Positions 10,828 to 20,330 of a stretch of DNA of 32,606 nt are shown piece by piece. A program made the position numbers and the translations under genes. Source of the stretch: Lingula anatina (taxonomy: Eukaryota > Brachiopoda > Lingulata > Lingulida > Lingulidae); contig NW_019776003.1 in assembly GCF_001039355.2 (NCBI RefSeq), positions 48,017 through 80,622 on the forward strand, read 5' to 3'. The notes beneath the pieces are model-generated. The model made no database searches. It was not told where the DNA came from and worked only from the letters and a program-made list of their open reading frames with translations. How positions within the stretch are numbered: position 1 is the stretch's first letter; the number at the start of each line of letters is the position of its first letter.

Positions 10828-11656
10828 CACACCGCAGTCAGGTCGCTCCAACAAAGTCCGGTATTTAGCATACTTAAGAATATAATTTTTCAAAGTCAAT
10901 TAAATCTTTGAATGTTCTCAACAAATTGTAATGCTGAATCCTATTTGAACATGCACAGATATAGAATGTTAGAATTTTATTTGATGTTATTTTTTCTTCA
11001 GCTGATATCAAAGATACAAAGAGTGTGTCAGATGCTGAGGGCATCAAAGATAAAGGTAAGACAGTAAGGTCAATTCAACAGGAATTCATTTAACACACTT
11101 AAAAATGTAAACTCATACAGATGGACTTTAGGGTGGAGACTTTCACGCACAAACTCTGAGTTTATATTCACTGTTCATTTATCTAAATCTTTCAATGTGT
11201 CTTTGACTATGTTAAACAACATATCAAATCCTTGTTGTGCACATGTATGGGATGTTTAATTTGTTTTTAATGTCTTTCTTCAGTCAATATCAAAGACACA
11301 ACAACCGTAAGACAGCAGGATCAATAAAATAGAGATTTATTTATTACACTGATGGAATGTGATTGTGCACACACACACACTGATGAGTAAACACAGTATG
11401 GCCTTTATTCAAGTTTTACTCGTCCAATTTGTTTATTCTTAATAATTATGAGATTATTAATTGTAAATTTTTTCAGTACAGTTGCAAGCGTAAAATAATA
11501 TGGTGCAATGACTGCTTATTGAAGGTTATACATTATTGCATATTAGTAAGTAATAATGTGTCATATATTTCAGCTTCCAAGAACAGTCAACCATCTAGGT
11601 GGAGAAGGTTCCTAAATCTTATCACATCTTGCTTCAGACGAAGATCAAGAACATAA
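7574..11656 (+). CDS. CBM20 (starch/glycogen-binding) protein with duplicated tail exons
   Basis: Ten exons join in frame: 7574-7591, 7915-7963, 8210-8412, 8645-8771, 9003-9041, 9756-9815, 10380-10427, 10676-10735, 11002-11055 and 11574-11656 (stop TAA). They give about 246 residues. The start MSTQSL has A at -3. Residues ~22-135 form a CBM20 domain: ALGGWD, then FLLPKGSKMEWKFIK, then GWTWEPEPFRNR, the tryptophans and NR expected of a glucan-binding site. It most resembles the domain of STBD1. The tail alternates two exon types, X (DTK..NNV.I.KTLSIE) and Y (ADI.DT), all phase 1-1, and ends in an arginine-rich segment with W, F, L and one Cys. There is no signal peptide or membrane helix, so a cytosolic glycogen-associated protein is the simplest reading (inference). 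Exon skipping would keep the frame. No standard symbol is assigned. Confidence 0.8.
7847..7880. repeat. Perfect 16-bp-arm palindrome in intron 1
   Basis: catttattaatatatt, two spacer bases, then aatatattaataaatg form an exact AT-rich inverted repeat 34 bp upstream of exon 2 of the CBM20 gene. It could extrude a cruciform or form an RNA hairpin near the branch-point region. No function is shown. Confidence 0.6.
7966..8007. repeat. (GT)n microsatellite
   Basis: About 18 uninterrupted GT units lie immediately after the donor of CBM20 exon 2. Confidence 0.9.
9451..9503 (+). pseudogene. Decayed copy of the type-X tail exon
   Basis: After an acceptor-like tttcag, the bases ctagttgataccaacagtaa and the following stretch match exons X1 (9756) and X2 (10676), including the trailing intron sequence 'ggaatctcagtaaaata'. 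The donor has mutated from gtaag to ataag, and the first codons contain a stop. The exon is therefore presumed not to be used. Confidence 0.65.
11284..11306 (+). pseudogene. Truncated third copy of the type-Y tail exon
   Basis: The exon begins like Y1 and Y2 (tcaatatcaaagacacaaca after an intact cttcag) but has lost about 25-35 bases, so the copy ends directly at gtaagacagcagg, the donor region of Y1. It is 23 nt long and would change phase from 1 to 0, taking the last exon into a frame that stops early (LPRTVNHLGGEGS then stop). It is probably skipped, or it makes a short alternative tail. Confidence 0.6.
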
Positions 11657-11693
11657 ATGGTTATTATTATTATTATTGATTTTGGTGTTGTTA

Positions 11694-11699
11694 AATAAA
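11694..11699 (+). terminator. Polyadenylation signal, CBM20 gene (proximal)
   Basis: AATAAA lies 38 bp after the stop codon. A second AATAAA lies at 12068-12073, preceded at ~12000 by an acceptor-like tttttcag, so a longer or alternatively spliced 3' end is possible. Confidence 0.5.
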
Positions 11700-12961
11700 T
11701 CTAATCACTCCCGATATTTAGGAATGAGAAAAATTTGACAGCATTTTAAAAAAGAACAGATTCATTATACAGTCACAAGGAAGTTCTTTTGTTTGTTTCT
11801 TTATTTTGATGGCATCATAACTAAGTAAACTTTCAGTTTTTAAGAGGTACACTATGTCAAACAGCTGGTAAAACCTGTACAGTAATTATATGATAGCAGC
11901 CGAGAGCTGCTGGTTGTAGAGTTACTGTCAACATCTTTTTACAGCTAATGTGTTTTAACTGAATTATATTTTAATATTTTCATCTTATTTTTCAGGGTCA
12001 TCATTGCAGAACTATTGCTTCTGTAGCAGCCAGTTAAAAACTTCAAATGACATTCTCTTAATTTTACAATAAAATATTAATTTTGTGTAATCAAATGCGT
12101 TTTGTTTTTCTTTCTTTTCTTAATTGAGGGTAGCATTGGGGAGGGGTGATCACAGTTGACAGGAAATAAAGTCAATTAAAAAATCACAGTATGCAAAACT
12201 TAATGCATATCTCACTGACAATGCTAGTCGAAAATCATGAAGCACTAGGTATAATACTTCGTTTCATGAAGGGCAAAGAATAAAATGCCGTATTGACAAG
12301 TCACAGGAATGAGGTGCTTCACAGATCAAGCTAAAAAATATGGACATTTCATGCATCTCAGGGAAATAAAAAGTGGCTTTCAAGGGTAACAAAAATACCC
12401 AGTGGGAAACTTTTAATTAAAAAGTTTTAAAAAGCATAATATAATGATTCTTGTTTAAAGCATTTGAAATGTGGGTTAAGAAGGCAGCACTTGACTTGTA
12501 TCTACAATAAATGAAATACGTCAACATTTGATTTCTGATTCAAGTTTATCTCCAATTTTTAAATTAAATTCTTTTTAAAAATTTCTTTTATTAAACTTAA
12601 GAAATAAACTATACTGAGATATATACAAAAACACTCATTCACATACCCTTCCAAAGGGCTGAATTACTTAAACTACACTTTCACTTTTATATTCAAGTAT
12701 GTTCATCTTTGATTAAAACAGATAAGCTTAGCTTATAATAATATGTAAATAATTAGTACCAAATACACAAAGGATCCCATCCATTTGATGAGTATTTTCT
12801 TTATAATGTATATTGTATAACATAAAATTATATATCATGAAAGACAATGGAAAAAAACAATACTTCAGACTTTTAAATGCAGTTAACAATTTTTAAATAA
12901 ATTTTCTCTCTGCAGCATATGAATTCCACTTTTAAGCCCAGTTCATGAATATTTTAATATC

Positions 12962-13506
12962 CAGGCCTAACCAACTACCAGACTCGGCACCTAAGGATCC
13001 TGACTTAACCGGTATATCGGACCACACTACCCGTTTTCAAGGTGCGTGTCAGATCGCATTTCGGAGTATCAGTCAGAACACCGACAGGATGAGCCCACGC
13101 TCGGCTGTCTCCTTGATTGGATAGTAAACGATTGTCGTATTAAATCGCTATATTAAAAACCGGGTGCATAAATTTGAAAGCCACCTAGATGAACCTTAGA
13201 CTGGCATATTAATCTAATACAATGCAAAAAAGCCCTATCAAAAGTGGTTAAAGCATTCAAACCGAATGTCGTAAAGTCCCCATATACCCCCATAGAGACA
13301 ATAAAATAGAGTACTCTAAAGTAAGAGTACAGTTTAAGGTTGTTCAGCCGAGCGTGGATGAGCCCGCAGTCGTCCTACAAAATTTGTTCTGGGGTATGAT
13401 ACTCCGAAATGCGATCTGACACACACCTTGAAAACGGGTAGTGTGGTCCGATATACCGGTTAATTCAGGATCCTTATGTGCCGAGTCTGGTAGTTGGGTA
13501 GGCCTG
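12962..13506. mobile_element. 545-bp foldback element with 110-bp arms
   Basis: Bases 12962-13071 and the reverse complement of 13397-13506 align over 110 bp with four mismatches by hand count. Inside these, a further inverted pair (gatgagccc..cgctcggctg at ~13088-13107 and its mirror at ~13345-13365) extends the stem. The loop (13108-13344) has no coding capacity. The outer ends read caggccta. No clear target duplication is visible. The open frame on the minus strand of the right arm is a by-product. Confidence 0.8.
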
Positions 13507-13939
13507 GTTATGATCATCCGTGTACTTGGGTTGATGCAGGAAATCCATGGTCTCATTTAAAAAATAATTTTATCGGCTATATTATGCTTTTAGAAAAAAA
13601 GCATTAGTTTTTATTCAATCAACAGTTAGTATTGGCATTGTGCTTCATAAGGGATGAGCAACAGTGTCAATATTAGCTGCTAATTGAAGAAAAGCATTCC
13701 TTTCTTCTTACTCACTGCATTGTTTTCAAACAGTGTCAGTACTGCGATACTTTGGACTAAAACTTCTTGTAGCTGTGAATGTCATTATCAAAAGGCAATC
13801 CATCGTAGTCAAAACAATAAATCATAAGTGCTATATTTCTGCCACAAAAGCGCGAATGGCATTTTATATTAAACAGCACCGATATACATGTGCTTGGTGC
13901 ACGTTGTTATAGATCATGAAAGGGAGCTAATAAAAGTTG

Positions 13940-14002
<63 letters not shown>

Positions 14003-14196
14003 ACACACATTGTCGGATGGGTCGGTAATGTGATAAATGTTTTCACTCTTTTTTGCACGCCTTGTAACAGAAAATTTTGTTAAAAGATAGAAACACATTA
14101 ACAATGAATTGAGCAAATACCTGTTATCATATAAAAATGTTAAATAGTAACAAAATATTTTTATTTGCTGGGAGAACAAGTCCATAATATATACAA
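13507..14196. other. Non-coding stretch with (TC)n(AC)n microsatellite
   Basis: The stretch contains a composite (TC)n(AC)n tract at about 13939-14008 and otherwise AT-rich sequence. No exon could be recognised, although an upstream exon of the sulfotransferase may lie here or farther upstream. Confidence 0.5.
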
Positions 14197-15096
14197 ATGG
14201 AAGTATTCAGTGTCTTAAAGCATATTGCTAAGCTATGGCGTTCATTTCAGCTGCCACTTCTGAGAAGTATTCCATTAGATTGGTATGCGGAGAACGAGAG
14301 AAGGCAACAGAACATCGCGCGTGTTTGCAAAACGCATAAACGTGGTCCATGGGCAAAAAAGAGAGTGCAAATGAACAAAAGCGAATTTAATAATTTCTTT
14401 GTGGATGACATCCATAAGATCGTATACTGTGAGGTTCCAAAAGTCGGCTGCTCAAATTGGAAGCGCGTGTATCTGGTGCTTACTCACAACATGAAGCAAG
14501 ACGAGGCGGAACGTACCAATCAAGTGTTCATACACTACAAATATGCCAACAACCTGGTTCGCCTGGTAAAATACACGTCAAAGGGCATCGAATATCGACT
14601 ACAAAACTATCTTAAATTCATGTTTGTACGACACCCGCTAGAACGGATAGTATCCGGGTACAGAGACAAACTGGAGGACCCGGATGACATATATCAGAAA
14701 ACGTTGGGGAAGTATTTGTTGAGGAAATATAGAAATATAACTACTGAAGACAACAATGCTGGAACAACTCCAACATTTTCTGAGCTCGTTCGGTACATTA
14801 TATCCGCTAAAAAACTCGATGTGCATTTTAGAGAGTATGACCAGCTATGTCACCCGTGCGATATACCTTATGACGTCATAGGAAAATACGAAACGATAGA
14901 CACCGATGCAGCAAATATCATTAAACTCATAGGAGCTTCGCAGGAAGTTTCTTTTCCGAAAAGCAATGGAGCTGGGCAAACACAAAAATTTGTAAATAAA
15001 TATCTAATGCGACTGAACAATACCGAAAGATCACAGCTTTGGAATAGGTACCGATTTGACGGACGTCTTTTTAACTATGGATATGATTTTCATTGA
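14197..15096 (+). CDS. Carbohydrate sulfotransferase, HNK-1/chondroitin family
   Basis: An open frame of 299 residues carries the hallmarks of the Golgi sulfotransferase family that includes CHST8-CHST14 (PAPS-dependent transfer of sulfate to sugar hydroxyls). The 5'-phosphosulfate loop PKVGCSNWKR is at residues 81-90. The 3'-phosphate site RHPLERIVSGYRDK is at 145-158. The conserved block LCHPCDIPYDVIGKYET starts near 217, and a NYGYDFH end matches the usual '..GYD'. The catalytic region looks intact. The protein lacks the N-terminal membrane anchor typical of the family. A good acceptor (ttcatttcag, ending at 14250) lies in frame at codon 18, so the real exon may begin at 14251 with an anchor exon upstream; a stop at 14185-14187 closes the frame just before the ATG. 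An AATAAA at 15376-15381 may end the transcript. It is convergent with the UBAN gene. Confidence 0.85.
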   Translation: MEVFSVLKHIAKLWRSFQLPLLRSIPLDWYAENERRQQNIARVCKTHKRGPWAKKRVQMNKSEFNNFFVDDIHKIVYCEVPKVGCSNWKRVYLVLTHNMKQDEAERTNQVFIHYKYANNLVRLVKYTSKGIEYRLQNYLKFMFVRHPLERIVSGYRDKLEDPDDIYQKTLGKYLLRKYRNITTEDNNAGTTPTFSELVRYIISAKKLDVHFREYDQLCHPCDIPYDVIGKYETIDTDAANIIKLIGASQEVSFPKSNGAGQTQKFVNKYLMRLNNTERSQLWNRYRFDGRLFNYGYDFH

Positions 15097-15375
15097 TCAA
15101 TACAGTAAAAGAGATCATGAAAATTTAACGACAATCAAAAGGCGTTCGATCTTTTCATAACACGAAATGAATTTTCTTGGGAACTTCATCAATTTTCCCA
15201 TAATTGACAAGGTATACGTTATCCACAGCCGGTGCAAAAATAAAGATCCAGAAAGGCGTTTTGAAGTTCTTTTCTTTAATTTTGGAGTCCTGAAACTTTA
15301 TACATTTCCCTCCGAATAGCAATCTAATTTCCGTTATATGTGAATATCTAATTAATATACATGTATAAATGACTG

Positions 15376-15381
15376 AATAAA
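15376..15381 (+). terminator. Polyadenylation signal, sulfotransferase
   Basis: AATAAA 280 bp downstream of the stop codon. The ~410 bp to the 3' end of the convergent UBAN gene contain no other recognisable feature. Confidence 0.5.
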
Positions 15382-15792
15382 CTTTTACCTTATTATCTTA
15401 TCTTATGTACGGGATTGATACTAGCCAAGCCTCCCTAAACTCAAATTTCATATAACTTTTAAGCATTCATTACATCTTTGATATAGGCAATTGTATTAAC
15501 CTGTATATACTGTCATAATGTGTAACTCAAATTATCTTCGCCAGGTTCTCTTTTTTTCAGTCCATTTATATGCATAGCACTTACATTGTAGTCCTCTCAG
15601 TTCACGAAAATAAAACATGACTTGGAATGATTAACAGAATCCTATTGAAAATTGAAATTAATTGGCGCCACTGTTTCTTTCATTAGAAATTCAAAGATGA
15701 TTTGCAAAATTCTAACTGATATGAAATAGTCTCTTAAAATTGTGACGTGAGACATCACGTGGTATAGTCTCTCTGGCGTCATTTATTCGTTA

Positions 15793-18101
15793 TTACACTG
15801 TACATACTTCGATGTGCTCTAATAGTTCAGCGCTGCGCGTTTGGCTGTATTGCTTCCAACACTTTGGACATCGAAGTAATCCACCGTTCTGTCTGGGTTC
15901 ATTGTCCACAAACGATTCCGGAACGCCATTATGCTGGGAGAGGTTCATTTGGGGGTTATTTCCTTCCATAACAACGGTGACGTCACCACCACTGTTGAAA
16001 GAGTTTCCGTTGGTATTGTTTTGCAAGTTCAATTCGTCAATGTTCACCCCAGTGAGGCTATCAGTTTCAACGTTTTCAGTCAATGGACTGGCAGCAGGAC
16101 CTCTGGCGGTGAGACCCACTCGCTGGGAAAGATACGGAAATGTTGACCCAAATAAACAATTCAGAAAATGAAAATATACTAGTTTTAGTTAAAGGAAGCC
16201 ATTCGATTACCTTAATGAATGGGAAAAATGAAATGAAAATGGCTCAGTAATTTATCTCCCGTTTTTTTTTCTCCATACCCTGGACGCAAGAAGCCTGAAG
16301 TGTTTGAAATCTAATGAGAAAACCAGGTAATATGTCTGACTGTCTTGATACAAATACTGTTTTATGATATTTTCAGTGATTAAATTTTACACTCATCAAT
16401 ATACATGTAACATCGCTTTTTTCCCAAGCATGTTTTACTGACAGTAAATTAAATAAAGGACCGTAGCTTATATCAGTTTGTGATTATTGTAAGAAGGAGA
16501 GTTGGATTTCCAACTTTTTACTAGAAGTTCAGTGCACGTACAGTGCATGTAACTTTATCTTACCCTTGATCGACAATATTGCAATTGTTTCTGCAATTCG
16601 ACAACTTTTGCCTGGGCAGCCTCTCTGTCGGCTCTCTCTGCCTCGAAGTCCTCTGTGCAGGCCCGGACTTGCATTTTCAATACCGCTAATTGGTCACTCT
16701 CCTCGGAGTGACCGGGATGACCAGGATGAGGTGGCCGTCTATGGGTCAGCGAAACCCTTTCACGGAGTTGTTCGGAGAGACGCTGGACTTCTTCGTTCTT
16801 TTGTTGAAGTCTTTTTCTCATGATTAACATTTCGTCTTCCAGCTGTGTGTGCGAAAGAGAAAGAGAGAGAGAGAGAGTGTGAGAGTGAGAGCTCTGTGGC
16901 CGCCATTTAGAGCAGTGTTTAGAGATATCTTTTACAAAGGAAGGAGCATCAAACAATTTTGTTATGTACTCTAGCATATAACTGTACGGGGTGATGAGGG
17001 AAAGGTTAACAGGCCCAAAGAAACAAGATTTTTTTTTTTCGAGAAATGCTTATCAAGTGTTTTTATTATAATGTGCGCTGACCTTTTCCTTTGACGCCTG
17101 CGCCTCTTCCACCTTGCGCTTGGAGTTCAGTAAAACCTGATCAAACTCTCGCTGCTGCTCTTCGCTCAAAGCGGGGCGGGTGCGAAGTCGCTGTAATTCA
17201 GACTCTAGAATTGACACGTTCTGAATTGTTTGGTTTACAAACTGTTCCCGCTGGGAATTATAAATTTGCCATCTCTTGTTAGCTTCCACTGCCTGTAAAC
17301 GATATATGCACGTATTATTATATATTATAAATTAGTTCAATGATTTTAAAAAATGTTCATGTGATCATTCCATCTTTCGCTCGCTTGTGCTGCTATATTT
17401 CATGACTTACTCCTTTATCTCTTACTTGTGCTCTTTCTTGCAAATTTTATACTTGGAATAAATACGTTCGTTCTGTAGATAAATCGAAAACTGACAGCTG
17501 ACATGATTTTATAAAACTAAATACAGTATATTGTCGCACATGTAGGACATCAAATATTTGGAATGTAAAAAACTATACATACGTCATTCAATTTCTGTCG
17601 TAGTCGAATAACTTCAGCGGTGGCTTCGGGACAGATCTAAAAAAGTATGGAATCTAATAAGTGACGGTTTCACTACTAATACTGATAATGACACTGATAA
17701 ATTTATCGCAGGATAAAAAAATTATAAAACAAACCTACTTTGTAAAGTACTCAGAACGTTTTTAGAAAGAACTGAACAATTGCAAAGGATGATAACATGA
17801 ACATAAATTTGCTAAAAACTTACTTCTGAACTGTTGATTTTACATTGCAATGACTGGCACTGCTGAATTGTCTCCGACAGACTAGTCCTCAAGCGTTCGA
17901 CTTCTTCAGATGATATGTGCACCGATTTACTTTTTTCTTTTAAGAGTTTCTGGAGTCGGGATATTTCTTGCAGCTTTTCGTCTTCTGTTGTAGAATACAG
18001 GCGCCGATAGGAAGACACAAGGTGTTCTAACTTTTGGGTCCGTTGCTGAGACAGGGAAAGAATAAGACGAATTAAGTATAGCATACTGGTAGGTATTTGC
18101 T

Positions 18102-18132
<31 letters not shown>

Positions 18133-19362
18133 CTCTCTCACACACACACACACACGCATGCGCGCGCGCCATCTGGGAAAATAAATAATAATAAATAATA
18201 AAAAAAAAGCATGAACAAGACCATAAGTAGTGAAAGTGCTTTTTTTAGGGGGAGCTGTTGATGGCCTACAATATACATGTACACGCAAAGAGGGTTTCTT
18301 TACTGCTTGTGGTGCTCATCCATATGCTGACTGAAGGAGAAAAGATCCCTTGACGGACTGGGGAGGGGGGAGAGGATATTTCGTACAGACCACTACAAAT
18401 AATCTTTTTCATTACTCTCCCGTGGTCTACTACCCGGATAAGTCACGTTCTAAATATGAAGAAAGGCCGTGAATAGATGCCATGTCCACATATGATCAAG
18501 TTTTATCGCACTGCCTATTTACCTGGTAAATCCTCAAAGTCATGTGAGTAATGTGTTTGTGAGTCATACAGTGTACAACTTCCCATGTGATTGAAAGGGC
18601 ATAGACATAACGTTGAAAGAGGAAGTAAATATTGTTGCCTGGCCCAATTGAACAGAGTACGACAATTCACTGCAGTATCTGTGCCTGATTAATCCATCGC
18701 CGATTTTGATTGCTATTTGGAGGGCCACCCCTATTGACATTGCGGTTTTCAAAGTAGTTATAGTAATTATAGAGCTAGTATGGTTTTTCAAGCAGCTGCG
18801 TGGCGACCGATTTAAATTTGTGACAACCATTTTGGCAAGAGCAAGCATTTTACGCGTTTGCAAATGGAAAATTACTAAAGTATAATGGCTATTTATAATC
18901 AATAAAACACACTGACTACATCCTAGTTACTGTTACCGAAAAATCAAAATGGCCACCAAAACAAGTGTAGAGGAGTATAGCAAAATCACTTTATACTACA
19001 GTAGTATCTGGTATAATAAGTCTAATTAACACCATTTTCTTCTTTAGTTTTTATGTTCATTGTGATTCTTTCGTTAGCCATTATCCTAAAATACCACTAT
19101 CTGCTTATTTGACATTCAACTAATGCTTGGTGAGGGCGAAAGCCCTACCAGACGTCAAGTTGCCACTCCCATGGGTTCTTTAGTTGAGCCATACTGTATT
19201 ACTTTCTGTAATTATTTGAAAAAGAATTGCATTCCTTTGGGTTAGAAAAGTCAACTTAGCTTGGTTTTACAAACACTGGGGACATTCAGCACTTTTTATA
19301 ACCCAAAATGGTCGCCATATTGTAACGTAAAATAGCATAAACATTCATAGCGATTAAAATCA

Positions 19363-19429
<67 letters not shown>

Positions 19430-20330
19430 GTGTGTGTCTATTTGCATTTTATGAATACAGAGGGTATATTGAGATTTGTTTTACATCTCTGTCAATCATA
19501 CTAATAAAAATAACGAATTGGCTGCCAAAAATGGTATGGAAAAGGCAGGATAAGAGATGTTAAAATAATCTTTTTTTTAATTGAAAAGACCTTGAATGAA
19601 TGGAATGTGCAATTATTTCAATAAAACAATACGCATGTTTCAAAGCAGGCAACAAAATAACAAGATTGGTTAGCTAAATGACACAAAATGGAAAAGAAAT
19701 ATGTGCATCAAAGATCTTCTACGGTTAACCAGTCAGTCATATCTGACACTTCAGATGTTAGCCCTTTATTTTGAGTGCAAGTTAATTGTCTAAATGAATA
19801 TGAGTTGGATAAAAATTAATTCCTACCTTAAGCTCTTTCAGTTTTCTGGAACAGTTAAGGTCGCAACAGTCCACAGAATTTTCTGTGGAGGCTAGTGACA
19901 GTTCAGAAAACCCTGCACTATTTTCAGAGTTCTCAAATCCGTTGGGCAGATGTGGGGACAGCAGACTGTCGTCCAGAGTTTCCCCTCCTGCAAGCTGGGA
20001 TGTCATCAAGGCGCTTTCTACTGGTACCGTAAGGCCGGGGTATAAGCAGTTTCCCGGGGCGGTAGCGTAGACGCCCTCTTGAAACCCACTTTGACCTTGG
20101 GAAGATGTGGCGTAGTTTCTACTGCCTAGCCCTGCTGTAACAAGATTTATATCCTTCTCAAGATTTCTTCGTCTTCGCGATGCTCCTGTCTGAACGGAGA
20201 ATTCTGGTGTGGCCGCCTTGTTGACTGCGGAGGACAAAGGTATTTCAACGTAAACGGAATTATTCTCTTTCTCGGTGTTTAGGTAGTGTTGTGTTCCATT
20301 ACTGAGGCAAATCTGGTGCTCATCGGACAT
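15793..20330 (-). CDS. UBAN-domain coiled-coil protein with C-terminal zinc finger (TNIP/NEMO/optineurin group)
   Basis: Six exons, all joined at phase 0: 20330-19827, 18045-17824, 17636-17583, 17292-17083, 16842-16564 and 16122-15793 (stop TAA). They total 532 residues. The start MSDEHQ has A at -3. Residues 1-168 are low-complexity and probably disordered. Residues ~169-423 are coiled coil. The UBAN motif EDFEAERADRE (~394-404) is the linear/K63-ubiquitin-binding signature of NEMO, optineurin and ABINs. After a polar linker, CPKC (508-511) with H526 and C530 forms a C2HC finger like those of NEMO and optineurin, but with two more residues between the pairs. Such proteins act as ubiquitin-sensing scaffolds in NF-kB and selective-autophagy signalling. 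The DFxxERxDRE form and the preceding NKRWQIYNSQREQF helix lean toward TNIP, while the finger leans toward NEMO/optineurin. A possible AATAAA (minus strand) lies at 15787-15782, very close to the stop. Confidence 0.85.
18102..18168. repeat. (TC)n(AC)n composite microsatellite in a UBAN-gene intron
   Basis: A CT-rich tract followed by CA and then GCGC dinucleotides, in the intron before UBAN exon 2. It has the same composite design as the tract at ~13939-14008. Confidence 0.85.
19365..19437. repeat. (AT)n then (GT)n microsatellite
   Basis: About 30 AT units followed by a short GT run, in intron 1 of the UBAN gene. Confidence 0.9.

Noticed and set aside
13344-13556. Minus-strand open frame of 70 codons
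   Set aside because: It lies almost wholly in the right arm of the foldback element. The frame is a by-product of the repeat.
13907-14185. Minus-strand frame with CVCVCVC and ERERER stretches
   Set aside because: This is a translation of the (TC)n(AC)n microsatellite.
15812-16171. Plus-strand 119-codon frame
   Set aside because: Shadow of the last UBAN exon on the opposite strand.
17812-18288. Long minus-strand frame extending upstream of UBAN exon 2
   Set aside because: The extension beyond 18045 is intron containing a (TC)n(AC)n tract. Only 17824-18045 is exon.
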